Source: Maylandia zebra
Taxonomy: Eukaryota > Chordata > Actinopteri > Cichliformes > Cichlidae
Reading direction: 5' to 3'
DNA length: 64,000 nt
Assembly (NCBI RefSeq): GCF_041146795.1
Contig: NC_135170.1
Location: 3,641,017 to 3,705,016 of the forward strand
Position numbers and translations under genes: made by a program. Every line of letters begins with the position of its first letter. Positions within the stretch are counted from its first letter, which is position 1. Under the pieces are notes generated by a model. The model saw nothing but the letters and a program-made list of their open reading frames with translations, was not told the origin of the DNA and searched no databases. Shown piece after piece: positions 51,296 to 63,456 of this stretch.

Positions 51296-53960
51296 TTACG
51301 GTGCCTTAAAAAGTTAATCATAGTTCTTGAACTTTTACACATTTTGTCACCTTACAACCACAAACAAAATGTGTTTTTTATTGACCTTTTCTATGATAGA
51401 TTAACACAAAGTAGCACATAATTGTGAAGTGGTATGAAAATAATACATGGTTGTCAAAATTCTAAGCAAATAAATTTGGAAAAGTGTGGCATGCATTTCT
51501 ATTCAAACCCCTGCTCTTCATAGAGCCACCTTTTGCTACAGTTACACCTGCAAGTCTTTTGGAGTATGTCTCTACCAGCTTTGCACATCTAGAGACTGAA
51601 ATATTTGCCCATTCTTCATTGTAAAACAGCTCAAGCTCAGACAGATTGGGCAGAAAGCGTGTCTGAACAGCAATGTTCAACTCTTGCCACAGATGCTCAA
51701 TGGGATTTAGGTCTGAACTTTGACTGACCCTTCTAACACATGGATATTCTTTGATCTAAAGCATTCCATTGAAGCTCTAACTGTATATTTAGGGTCATTG
51801 TCTTCCTGGAAGGTAAATCTACATCCCAAGCTCAAGTCCTTTGCAGCCTCCAACAGGTTTTCTTCCAGAATTCCCATCTATTTAGCTCCATCCATCTTCC
51901 CATCATCTCTGACCAGTTTCTCTGTCCCTGTAGAAGGAAAACATCCCCACAGAATGATGTTGCCACCACCATGTTTCACAGTGGGGATGGTACGTTCAGG
52001 GTGATGAGCAGTGTTGGGTAAGTTACTTTAAATTAGTAACTTAGTTACATTACTAGTTACTTCCATCAAAAGTAACTCAGTTACTTCAAGTTACTCGTTA
52101 CTTTCAAAGTAACTAGTTACTAGGGAAAGTAACTTTGGTTTTACTCAGACTTCTCTTGTTAATGTGTTGCTAACTGGATACCCAGCAAGATTGCCAGTCT
52201 TCTAGCTTGCTTACTTGCCACAAGTGCACTGTGCCACCTACCAAAGGAAAAAATAATGTGCATATTTCCACGAGAGAAATCCCACGCCTGGACCGTTGTT
52301 GACCGCCGCCATGATTCTAGTCTACGTCACAGCGTCATGTGCGCTTTTTACATCCAACACAAAAACTACAGTCGTAGTGCTTTTGATTGTACTCAGAACT
52401 CATAAATTCTGCCTTCCGAATTGGAAGATGTAGGTAACACCAGACTGCAGATGCGCTGCATACAGGGCTGGACTGGGACTAAAATCAGCCCGGGCATTTT
52501 GACTAGAGACGCCATTATTGCAAATATCATAAAGCCTTTGAATGAAAACAAACACTGTTGTGACAGTGATGTACACTGTCTTGATGGTATATATGTATCA
52601 ATCTATCAATCGTTTGTTGTAAGATTCAGATAATTATTTTTTAAAAGCTAGACATTTTAAATGAGAATAAGAAAGAAAAGTATTTCTTTGTGCCCCCCTC
52701 TCCCTGTTAATGCCCTACATGGCCCCCTGGCAACACTTTGTTAGACCCGCCCCTGCACAGTTACCAGCTGTCAGCTACTTAGAAAAGGATCCTGGTGTTA
52801 TTTGTCTCTCAGAAACAGTTCATAACTTCCCTTCAACTCATTCATGTCACCTAAAAGGTAAACCTGTTTCTCCATCACCTGTTCAGCTCTGATGATTCAG
52901 TAAGGACATCTCCTGGTTTCATCTTCATGTTTCCCTCTCACCAGATATACAAACCGACATCATGACCAGCAGCTTTACAGCTGTGGCTCCAGCAAACATC
53001 AGCTGATACTAGAAATTAATATTAAATAAATTCTAACAACAGCTGATCAAGCTTAAACGTGCTGCTGTTGTTTAGCGCGACATCCGGTGGTTTCCTCTTT
53101 CTGGCGCAAAGTGGACGATAAATAAACAAGAGGGAAAAGCCATCAGCTGATCATTGATCAGTTTCATAATTAAAGTAGAAACAGGAGAGGGAGGGGAGAG
53201 AATGAGAGAAGAAGAGGCAGCTGTGCAGCGTAAACACAGAATAACTCCAGCTTTGTGTCTTTTTCATTGTAGCTGAAGTCCGGAACAAACTGTGTTCCTT
53301 TTCACCTCAATAAGAAACGCGTAATATTTTCTCTGAATACGAGACAATTCTGTTTTTTAGGGAACGGTTGGCAACTCTAATAATTAACTGTATGAACAAA
53401 ATAAAGTTCACTATCAGTAACATAGCACCACCCAGCTGTATAGAAACTCCGTCATGCTAGCTAGCACGCAGTACGAAAAAGTCAGCACAACGAAAATAAA
53501 CTCCACCTAAACTTGGTTCATATCTGACCCAGAGAGACTGCAGGTCATACCTGAAGTTCAGTTCACCTGACACTCTCGGACCAGCGCCCGCTTCGGGTCT
53601 CTCCTCTTCTCCCTTTTCCTTCATCCACCTGCTGGCCTCCACCACTTGCTAATGTTATTGAATCTGCGGAAGCTCCGCGACAGCCACCACACGAAGTAAC
53701 GAATAACGAGCCTATCTAAATCCCAGTAACGACTAACGCGTTCCCGGTTTTGGCATAATAACTAGTTACCGTGCTCGTTACCATAATAATAACGTAGTTA
53801 CTGTAACGCGTTACTTAATAACGCGTTAGTCCCAACACTGGTGATGAGCAGTGTTATTTTTCTGCCACATGTAGCGCTTTTCATATAGGCCAAAAAGTTT
53901 AACTTTGGTCTCGTCTGATCAGAGTACCTTCTTCCACATGTTTGCTGTGTCCCCTACACC
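51296..53960 (-). mobile_element. Tc1-like transposon relic, interrupted by a hAT element
   Basis: 51296-52008 and 53849-53960 are continuous when the hAT element and one TSD copy are removed. They carry Tc1-like words in reverse orientation (TTGCCACAGATGCTCAATGG, CCACCATGTTTCACAG, CCTTCTTCCACATGTTTGCT). The first word corresponds to the P-I-E-H-L-W region of a DDE transposase. Many frame breaks. It ends near 53960 at another element edge. Confidence 0.75.
52001..53848. mobile_element. Complete hAT element of the CAGTGTTGGG family
   Basis: 52009-53840 is bounded by CAGTGTTGGG and CCCAACACTG and by the perfect 8-bp direct repeat GTGATGAG. Both ends are dense in GTTACT/AGTAAC words, likely binding-site arrays. 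The interior contains the MITE-like unit also found at 45721 and promoter-like or exon-like DNA shared with 34040-34481 and 46028-47325. No transposase is present. Confidence 0.93.
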
Positions 53961-55410
53961 AGGGCCGTGCAGAGAGGTTTAAAGGGGCGGGTGCTCAAAG
54001 TTAAAAAGGGGCACATTGAACCAGGTTGAATAACAACAACACACATTCATCAAGAATCTAATATGGGAAGGGCAGGGCTGTGCTGATCTGAGACTGTAGA
54101 CATTAAAAAGTCCACAGGAGAGATGGTAGCTGATTAAACAAGTGTCATGAGATAATAACAAAGTGCAAAGATTGGTGACAGCGCTTGGAACCATAAGGAC
54201 ACAAAAAACTGTGAGAAATAATTTAGGCTCTGCCTGTGAATCACTCTTTGCTTCTCTTCTTCCTTCCATCCCATCATTTCATAAATCACTCTCCACTTGC
54301 TGTCTATGTGAGAACAAGGCACAACTTGCTATTGCAATAAACTATAATCTAATTATCCACACCTAACAACTCCTGCACTTAATCTATAATAAAATGATGA
54401 CAGAAAAATGTTATAGCCCTGCCTTTAGTAGCCTCACACAGCTCCTACTGTTTCCTCCTCATGTCCTTACCAGCCATGTCTGCACAATGTTATATCATGA
54501 GTAATATTTTTTTTAAAATCCATCTAAATAAAACACACACATGCACGCACACACAGTGACATGTTAGACCTTCTTCAGAATACTGTATATACTATGGGCA
54601 TCATGGTGCTGATCCAGAATCCTTACATTATTATTTATTACTAGAGCTACAATAATAAAGTAAAGAGGAGGGGGAAGTAATAAATATGAAATAATGTATT
54701 TATGATGATTCCATTTGTTTCACTATCCACTCTGTGCAGGGCAAAGCTTATTACATTTTTAAACTGTAGAGATACAATCATTTTACTGCTGTAAAATCCA
54801 AATTTTGTCATATTTAAAATATAAATCTAATATAATCTGCTTCTTAATGTATGTTCTTTAAAATACAGCGTGTGTTTTTTAATATATTATAATTATAATA
54901 ATGCATAATTATGTGGACATGCATATTAGATCGTTTTTTAGTGAAATATAATCCCTCCAGAAAGGCAGGAAAAGCGCTGTAACTTACTTTAAAACTAAAT
55001 ATGTTCCCTAAAACGGTGACAGAGCTACAGACCCATGACAGCCTTACACAGGTAGCCAGCAGCTGTGACCAGCACTACTTGTGCAGTTAATAAAAGGACA
55101 GGTAATGTTTGTCGCGCTGTTGCACACACAGCACGCTCGTTTGTTTCAGTTCGTCAGTTGCAACAAGACATCTTACCAACGTGTACGTAATAAGCGAATA
55201 CTCCTGTGTGCTACACACTACAGTGCACGCTGTACACCTACTTACTGGTTTTGTCGCATCAGTTTGTGTCTCTGAGTTAACTTGTGTTTCTCCTACAGCT
55301 CCGGACCGCTAAAAATGCGCGTGCTCTTTGTGAGCTCGTTCCCGGCTCGTAACTAGCGCGTTCTGCCGTCAAGGGCGACCATTGGTTAAATGTGATCATG
55401 TGACTGGTCC
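53961..55410. other. Possible element start, then no gene
   Basis: CAGGGCCGTGCAGAG at about 53961 looks like the start of another DNA element. The rest is AT-rich without a recognised gene; the last 100 bases become GC-rich before the satellite. Confidence 0.4.
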
Positions 55411-55578
55411 GGGTTTTTTCTTCTTTTCTTCTTTCTTCCACACGCCTGGTGGGCGGTGCCACCCGATCACAAGGGCTGGCAAGGCTTTCGGAGCCTGGGG
55501 AGCGGACACCCGCACAAAGGGTGGCCAGGCGGCCCGGTCCGGGTTTTTTCTTCTTTCTTCCACACGCCTGGTGGGCGG
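55411..55578. repeat. 1.3 copies of the 130-bp satellite
   Basis: Copies start with GGGTTTTTTCTTCTTTTCTT at 55411 and 55541, the same 130-bp period and sequence as the array at 63457. The second is cut after TGGTGGGCGGTG. Confidence 0.92.
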
Positions 55579-56143
55579 TGTTACAAGTTCAAAATATTGG
55601 GGATGGAGACAAGATGAAAAACCAAAAGAACAACACTGGTCCGGTCGGGTTGAGTCAAACAATGATTTTAATGATCACACGCGTGGGAGATAAACACCGT
55701 ATGCAGACAGCATCAGATCTCAAAATGGTGGAGCATTGCTCAAACTCTTATAGCTTCTGGTCCTCCCACCTTATCATAAAAGCCTAAACATTCACACTCT
55801 CTCTCACACAGCGCCTAAGCTACGACCTTGGCTCCCTCTTTATCTGCTCCTGCTGAGATGGAGCAGAAAACTCCAGCATGTTCTGTTCTCTTCTAATCAG
55901 ACAAATAAGGCGATGACTTTCTGCGAACAGTATTTCTTATAACTTAGCAGTATAATGCATCATAAAACAACATCATTCATTCACAATAAATCAGCAGTCT
56001 AAGGTAATGCAAATCAGTCTAACAAATGCAATAGTTATCAGCTTCTTCTAATTCAGGAGAATAATGCAAACTAAAACTACATAATAATTCACAATCTTTA
56101 ATTAGGCATAAAATAATATTATAACCCAACATTATATTTGACA
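55579..56143 (-). mobile_element. Candidate retroviral-type LTR
   Basis: On the + strand it starts TGTTACAAG and ends ATATTTGACA. In - orientation it would be a 3' LTR preceded by the purine tract CAGAGGGAAT (56144-56153). Only one copy is convincing, and adjoining frames (for example 56119-56355, - strand) show no clear env motif. A related start (AATGTTGGGTT after a G-run) is seen on the - strand near 57190. Low certainty. Confidence 0.35.
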
Positions 56144-56153
56144 ATTCCCTCTG

Positions 56154-57387
56154 TTGAGCTCTGGATTCTCCAGAGCTCACCTACACCCTGCAATCCAGTG
56201 TGGCCGGGTCCATTTCGACTCACTCCTCCGGCCCTTTGTCCCTCTGTTGGGCGAACCATGTGTGAGATGACCTCTGTGTTTGCGCGGTTCAGATGCAAGA
56301 AAAAATTATTTTTACAACAGTAGCAGGTACAGATGACACTCCCCAGGTCTCCCACAGCTTTATCTTGGTGCTACCTTATACCCTTCAGACGTCTATCCAA
56401 GGAGCTTTTGACCTTTACTTTATTGCTGCAGCCACCAGTGTCGTCCAGTCGGGTGGTCCTTTGCTCTTCTTTCTTCAACCTCAGGGGTTAGACAACCCTT
56501 CAGTCGTTGCACAGATCAGGGGATTATTCTGCCCCGATTTCAAACAACAATCTGTGTATCCTCCGGTCCGGTGTATCCTCCAGAAAAAGGAACAGGAACG
56601 TGTCCCCCTTTTGCCCAAGAGCCTCTCGAACCTCGTTGGTTTGGTGTTCCTGGATTTCCGCCAACCCCTTCATGGTTATCGCTGTGTTTATGGGATCCAT
56701 CCTTTCAGGTGACTAATCGGAGCCCAAACGCCATGACACTTGGACCCAGTTGGTATCTCGGCCATCACTGTGTCTGTCTCCGCTGCAAAGGATCCTCGTA
56801 TATTTGTGACCTCGTCTGGTGTCTGTTCCTTTCTCTGTAAGAGACAGAAAACCAAAACACCTCCCTGCCTAGCCCTAATAATCTAATGTTGTTATCTATT
56901 GACCTTCCAGTGATTCAGAATTGATGTAGAACACTGAGAATGTCCCAGGGACTTATTCTAATCATATCCTATGTGTGTGTAAGCGTGTTTGCATTTAGCC
57001 CTCTGCACTCAAGGCATTTCCCTACACTTTATCAATCCGGACCATCACGCCGAACGAAGCTTATGACCTTCAAAAGACCGAGTGCCAACTCATTATAAGC
57101 ACATTTGCAAGGTGTGTAAGAGAATTATTAGAACCACTCATTTTAACAAACGGCATCAAAAACAAATTAGCCATTCATAAACCCAACATTTGCCCCCCCC
57201 CCAAAAAAAAATTCAGTTCATTTCAATGATTCAATGATGAAAAATGATTTATAAAACCTTTAGGGTCACTATTAGCTTAAATTCACCAAAGTAATTAAAA
57301 CACAAATGAAGTCATAGAAATGTTCATATAACCCTTGATTAATGTTAATACTCAACTCCCCCCCTGTTTTGACACATTCCCATGTAT
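56154..57387. other. Possible retroelement interior, no gene called
   Basis: Frames of 70-139 codons occur on both strands (for example 56293-56712, +) but I recognise no domain. A C10 run followed by A9 lies near 57195. Confidence 0.35.
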
Positions 57388-58370
57388 TGCGACTATTAAC
57401 TCTTACAGCACGGGATATTCCTAATTTGGTTCAGGTGAATTGATAAACTTTGTGAAGGCAATTAACACACACAGTTGTGTAGATGTTCCCGTCCTGTTGT
57501 CTCGGGATGCGTCACACTGCCTTGTCTGAGGTTAGCTTCTGTTTCTGGGGATGAGGGGATGAGTGGTTAAGTGGAGGGGAGTGTACTCCCTTACCTTTTT
57601 CAAGGTAAGCTAGGCTAGCCTCCTTATGTGAGCTTTTCAAGTGCATTTTAAGGTTTGTGGGATTTTTTACCGTTTTATAAATCTCCCTCATAATTTGTCT
57701 CTTTCCACTACAAGATACTTGCTTTAAACAAAACACAGTCATATTCAAAGTAATCCCAAATTGAACTCTGTTGCTCTCTCCCGACCTTTTCCTGACATGA
57801 TTCTGCACGAAGACGAAGCAGAAACCAATGTCGCCAACTCCTCACAGAGGGGAAATCGCTATTGGTTGCGCTAAAAATCGCTAGAAGTCGACAAAAGTCG
57901 CCGAATGACGCCATCGCCTAGTTTTGCATAATTGGTCATGCTAACCTCATTGTAACCCAAATTGTTGGAGAGAGAAATAATATCGTGGAAGTGACATAAA
58001 GTGGGTAAAAAAAAATATCCTAACTGCATTTAGAGTCTATTTAGAACTACAAGTTAAATTTGTTTTGCCATTATTGTTTGTTGTTTTTTGACACAATTTC
58101 AACCTTGCTCCTTCACCTGGGCTTGGACCGGCAAAAGTGATCCGAAATAGGCACTCCTGTGGAGTTACTTCGTGTGTGTGGGTTTATAACTAATTTTAAA
58201 CCTTGTGATCCATAAAACAGCATAAGAGTAAAACGGTAAAACAAGAACTGACTGCGTTATAGCCCCGCTGCTTGTTGAGAGTAAAAGTGATACGCGCTAT
58301 CGCGTCTTTTGTTAAGGGGTCTGAAGACTTACTAAATATAGCGACAAAGTCGCTAAGTTGGCACCACTGG
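57388..58370 (-). pseudogene. hAT transposase relic with BED finger
   Basis: In - orientation the order is a hAT-like end CAGTGGTGCCAACTTAGCG (near 58370), then QQSSIWDYFEYD and, after a frame change, KNPTNLKMHLKSSHKE (57590-57780), the start and second half of a BED finger. Last come ISTQLC and AFTKFINS (57400-57490), from the start of the catalytic region. A deletion joins finger and catalytic parts. Same family as 8930-9160. Confidence 0.65.
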
Positions 58371-59570
58371 CAGCCGCACAGATGACTCCATTAACGTACC
58401 GCCACCTGCTGGCATAATGAGACAGCAAGGAAAAATCTGGAAACTAAATTTCATTTTCATTCTTGACTATTGTAGGGCACACACATCAATGAAAACTAAA
58501 CACCTTTTGCTATAAGTTCAGTTAATTGTGTGTATGCTTTAAGCATCTACACCATTAAGTTCCTGTTTCTCTTTATTCTTTATTACTTACACAATTTTGT
58601 GCTATTTTCACCGTTTAAATTTTAATCTATTTTGCTATTTTTGCTCGTTCCGGCCATAACTTTTGCTATTTTTACTTTAAAAAATTTAAGCTTTTTCTTT
58701 TAATTTGTCCCATTGAAATGAATGGGAAACTTTCACAATTCTGCCAAACCTTGCTTGTTTTTGAAACTTTAACTACTACCCCTACTTTCGGCTAGAACAA
58801 CCATTCAAACTTTAAAATGTTCACAAATTATTGGGCTATTCATGTATGATTCAGCTTTTTCATATCTTCTACCGTTTTCATCTTATCCCTCGTTACGTTT
58901 TGAGTTGCAAAACTGTGATTTTTCACAAAATCCATGCGTTGTTATGGTTGCTATGCTCTTGGCTTGAGGGAATGTCATGTTACAATAGATGTGCTAAATA
59001 TAGTATTAATTTAAAATTACAATATTTACAGTTCATCACAATGCCTCTGTTAAATCACAGTATTTCTGCTATGTTGTATTACTTTTCTAAATCCTAGTGT
59101 TTCTGTAATGTTTAAGTATTTTTGGCTAAATGTATTTCTTTTCTGTTATCTTATACTATTTCCCCTAAATTCTTGTATTTTTTGAGAAGTTATCATGTTT
59201 CTGGTAAGTTACAATATTTCTGCTAAGTTCTGCTATACTATTGTATTTCTGCCAAGTATTATGTTTCCTCCAAGATATTGCAGTTTTACTAAGTTATTAC
59301 ATTTTCGCAAAGTTCTTTTCCTTCTACAAAGTTTTTACAATTTCTGCTACTTTTCGCATGCAGCTCCAGCTTTAAAGCATCCACACTGCATTTTCGCAGG
59401 AAATGCAAATTTTTCTAGTTTTAGTTAGTTTTGTGAACTTCATTACAGTTTTAGTTAATTTTTTTCCTTTTTTGTTTTTATTTTATTTCCGTTAACGCAA
59501 ATGTTTTTCCACTTCTAGTTTTTGTTATTTCATTTGTTTTCTTTAATACTAATAACCTTGCTCTGCACAC
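58371..59570. repeat. AT-rich interspersed repeat DNA
   Basis: Contains CCCATTGAAATGAATGGGAA and many TTTCTGCTAAGTT-like words in loose tandem, then AGTTTTAGTT-type repeats (59420-59560) ending AATAACCTTG, similar to 8520-8670. No gene. Confidence 0.45.
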
Positions 59571-62140
59571 TGGGATAAACATAATCAACATTATCAACAT
59601 TTTACTGCGTGTTATTTCATCATCTTATCGATTCAAATGCTCCATTTGCATGTGGTTTGGCACATTTACATTTGTCTAGAACTCCACTCTGTCTCTAAAG
59701 GTTTGAAGACTTTTCCATGTTTGGGGTCAACTTTTGAGAATTTGGAGCAGGAATAAGTGAAAGTTATGGTGTTATCACACCCTTTTGGGGCTTACCTTTC
59801 CCAGTTTTGAGTCCAATTCCTCCCTATTCTTTGCAAGTACCCCCTGTTGGTGGCGAGAAACTGTTGGTGTGGTCAAGTGGGTGCTGTAAAAACAAAAGCT
59901 CAGAACAGAACAGTCATCAGTCATGTACTTTATACAAAATTAACATATATTGAATTTCCTATTGATCCTCTGAGTGCAATGGTACATTTTAATTTAAATT
60001 TCTCAAAGCTAAGAACAATAATTTTTCTTTATTTGGCTCCTATTTTATGCAGCACCACCTCATGTCGCATGCCCCTGTCGGCTATGTCTCTACTTTTTCT
60101 AAATTATTGACTATTTCAATGAAAGGACCTAAAAGACGGGGACCAGTGTTTATCATTACATATCTCCATTTTGAGTGTGACAAGTCTATCATTCCCCTGT
60201 TATTCTTTTTTTTTTTTTTTTTAACCTCTATAAACGTTAATTGACTCTTTACAGTGGCCCGCAATGATTAATAATAAGATGTTCAGTCATGAGTGAAATC
60301 AAAGCTTTTCTTCACTTTAGCATTTAACATTCCCAACAATATAAATGATATAATTAATTAAAACACAGTTATTCAAACACAATGTTTCTTAATGCAAACA
60401 TCAGTAACTCCAAATTTGGCAACTTAAGGGTTAAGTCTGCAATTCACACTCCTGTGAAGTTACAGCCTCCCCCCTTCGTCTCTATCATCCTTCTGTTCTT
60501 TGCCAAACAAAACAAAGCAAGACAAAACATCCACCCTTCTTTTACAGGCTGGGTGAATTGTTTGTGGACGTTTTTACTAACTCTAAAGTCAGTATCGTTT
60601 TTGTCTCAGTATCAGGTCAGTTAAAACTTTTAGTCGTCAGTCCATCACAGTCCATCACAGTCCATCACATGCATACTTTCACACACATTCATACCAGTTG
60701 TTGCTGATAATCGAGTCTCACGCGCAACTTATTCAAGCCTCCATCACCAGCAAGATGACGTCATCATTTTAAAGGAAAACACTTCCTTGTTTTTGGACTG
60801 GATTGACTCGCTGCAATCCTTTTAGGGTCAGGACTTCTCATGTGGTTCAATGTCCCATATAAGTGAATTTCTCCCAAACCCATTATAATCATGGAGAAAA
60901 CACTTTGCGACTGCTTTCAAAAAGAATATTTTATAGCGCTTTAAAGTTCAATCTCTCAGGCCTCGATTAAAGAGCTGATATGTTAAATCAGGAGCTTACA
61001 AAATACCAAAACATCACCACCGGTGGACCACACCTCTCAGATGTTTTTCTTTCAGTGCACTGTAACAAGAACAAAAACAAACGTAACCAATAAACTACTC
61101 ATGTAGTAACAAATACTGGGGCTCATTGCAAAACACGTCCAAGCATAAAACCATCTTTCTCTCTCTTAGAGAAAGAAAACAATCCAAACCTCACTGATAA
61201 AATCAACCTGGTGTTAAGCAAAACCCAAAAATCAACCAAAAGTTCACCAGAAAGTTTTTCTCCCTCGCGGGACAATACTGTGTAGGAGCACAGATACCGT
61301 AACTCCTTTTTGCAGTGACAAAAACATGTCAGACTTACTCGATTCAATAGAGGACACGGGCTGCACACAAATGTTTTGCTTCGGTAGAAACTTAAACAAC
61401 TGAGTTAAATCAACACAACCTTCTCATATTCAGTAAACTTGTGCCTTTTGTGTTCATAACACTATTGAAACATGTTCAGATAGAGTCAGTTGGACTCTTG
61501 GAATATTGTAATCCTTCACAATTCTGTTATTTTATTTCAACACCATTCAACAACTTTTATCCAAATACTACTTGGTCACTTAAATACTACATGTGGTCTT
61601 CACATTGCATGTGGTTCAACAAAGTCTAGATCCTGGTTACCATAAAAATTGAAGGGGTCTACAACAACTACTATCCTCCTATCTTTATCCTGGTTACAGC
61701 AGGGCTGGGAAACAACCCTGAAGTGATAGGTTATCAGATAGAAACAAATAACCATTTACACTTACATTCATGTATAATTAAGCCATAAACAGACATCACG
61801 CACAGACATTGTTTTCATAACATAACCGCCTTAGACCTTGTCCCCCAAATCTACACAAACGCACTCTGGGTGACATGAAATGCATTTAACCAATAAACAA
61901 TCAATGGCTTCTTGTTGTTGTAACAGATTCTGTATTCGCATGTTTGTGTGCAGCATTTGTTAGTGAAGCATTCTTCATTGCATCAGCGTGTGTGTATGCG
62001 TCATTTCTCACTCAATCAATGAGTGCATATGTGCTCATGTGTGTGTTTCTCTTCGTTCTGAGTCAGTGCATGTAGATGTGTGTGTTTGTGTTCATCACTT
62101 TCCTGTTCTGGTGTTCTGGGTAAACCGCAGCCTGAAGCGT
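59571..62140. other. No gene recognised
   Basis: 2.6 kb of mixed DNA. 60643-60668 has a 10-bp tandem repeat (AGTCCATCAC three times). No exon or element end was identified with confidence. Confidence 0.45.
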
Positions 62141-62149
62141 GCCCTGGGA

Positions 62150-62900
62150 TCCTGCCCCTCCTCCATCTCAGTCTGTTTGCATCCATTGATGCTGCTGCTC
62201 AAAGTTCTGTCCATACTGGTTCTGGCCCCAATTAAGGCAGTCCATTTCTCCAGTATCCTGCATCTTTTCCTCGTTCCGCTCCTCCTTAACTTGACCCTTT
62301 TGCTTCTGTAGCTCCTTCAGGGCTGGCTTCATGCTGCTGGCGTTTTTTCCGTCAGATTTGGTGACCTCCTGTTCCAGCGAGCTCCGGCCTGATTTCAAGT
62401 CCTGTGTCTGGGACTCCAAGCCTGACTGATGGGTTCGATTGTCAGCCAGCTCCTCCTGAGCCATGCTCAGTTTCTGCTCCGATGCCTTGAACTCCCACCG
62501 AGGGCAGAAACCTCAGAGTCTTTTCCGTACACGTCAGATTGAAGTCCATTGATGTTTTCCTTGCTTTGCTCCACGGCCTTTTGCGGCTCTGCTTTTCGGC
62601 TCTTCTCAGAGGTCAGCTCCTGGCCGAGCCCCGACACCTGTGCCTTCAGCTCATTTTCCTCTCGTGCTTTTGTCCATTCTGAGGTGCCTTCTGACCTCAG
62701 TTACTCCTTTTGTCTCTGGCACGCCCTTTTTGTTGCCCGATTATCCGTGTTGGTCTGTCACTGTCCTGCACAGTTTTAATGCAGAGTTGTTAAGGTCAGC
62801 GTTCCTTTGCTCGGCCTCATTTTTCATCTGGGCTCAGTGGGCATCTTGTCACAGCTCTGTCAGCTGAAGCTGTCTTTTTCCAAGTGGCAGGAGTGTGAAG
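62150..62900 (-). pseudogene. Decayed coiled-coil protein fragment
   Basis: On the - strand one can read EWTKAREENELKAQVSGLGQ, ELTSEKSRKAE, EQSKENINGLQSDVYGKDSE and, after a one-base shift near 62490, EFKASEQKLSMAQEELADNR and SLEQEVTKSDGKNASSMK. The heptad-like spacing of L/A and high E/K/Q content indicate a long coiled coil, of the general type in EEA1-like tethers; the exact family is not resolved. At least one in-frame stop (near 62700) and one frameshift break it. No splice sites interrupt it over 700 bases, so a retrocopy is likely. Confidence 0.55.
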
Positions 62901-62963
62901 AGTGTGTGAGAGGGGTGTGTCCGATCAGCCACAATGCTGGTGGCTTTGCGAATGCCTCGTTTT

Positions 62964-63450
62964 CCAAATTCAGGTTTTTATTTGTCACGTACACGGCCAT
63001 ACACAGTACGATATGCAGTTTAGACAACTGCTTGTGACCATATCGCCTGCGGGAAGAAGCTCCTCCTCAGTGTCTCTGTGTTGGTCTTCCGGGAGCAGAA
63101 TCGCTTTCCTGACCTCAACAGAGAGAACAGTCTGTTGTTGGGATGGCTGAGGTCCTTCACGATCTTCCTGGCCTTGGTCCAGCACCGCCTGTTGTAGATT
63201 GAGTGCAGATGAGGGTGCTCAGAGCGGATGGTGGGCTCAGCTGATTGCACAACCCTCTGTAGAGCTCGTCTGTCCGGCCTGGTGCTGTTCCCGAACCAGA
63301 CAGTAATGCAGCTGCTCAGGATGCTCTCAATAGTTCCTCTATAGAAGGTGAGCAGAATCGGTGGTGGGAGCCGGGCCTTTCTCAGTCCTCTCAGAAAGAA
63401 GAGACGCTGACGGAAATCTCCCCGTGTAGTGAAACGGGCCTTGGATTTAA
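62964..63450 (-). pseudogene. L2-type LINE, 3' part of pol and 3' end
   Basis: On the - strand the frame reads FRQRLFFLRGLRKARLPPPI, LLTFYRGTIESILSSCITVW and FGNSTRPDRRALQRVVQSAE. This is the conserved C-terminal block of L2-type LINE pol, also present in the LINE at 18886 (QQRMYFLRQLKKF). It ends through DKNLNLENE-type 3' DNA with TGACAAATAAAAACC. 5'-truncated, and its 5' side abuts the satellite. Confidence 0.82.
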
Positions 63451-63456
63451 CGTTCT

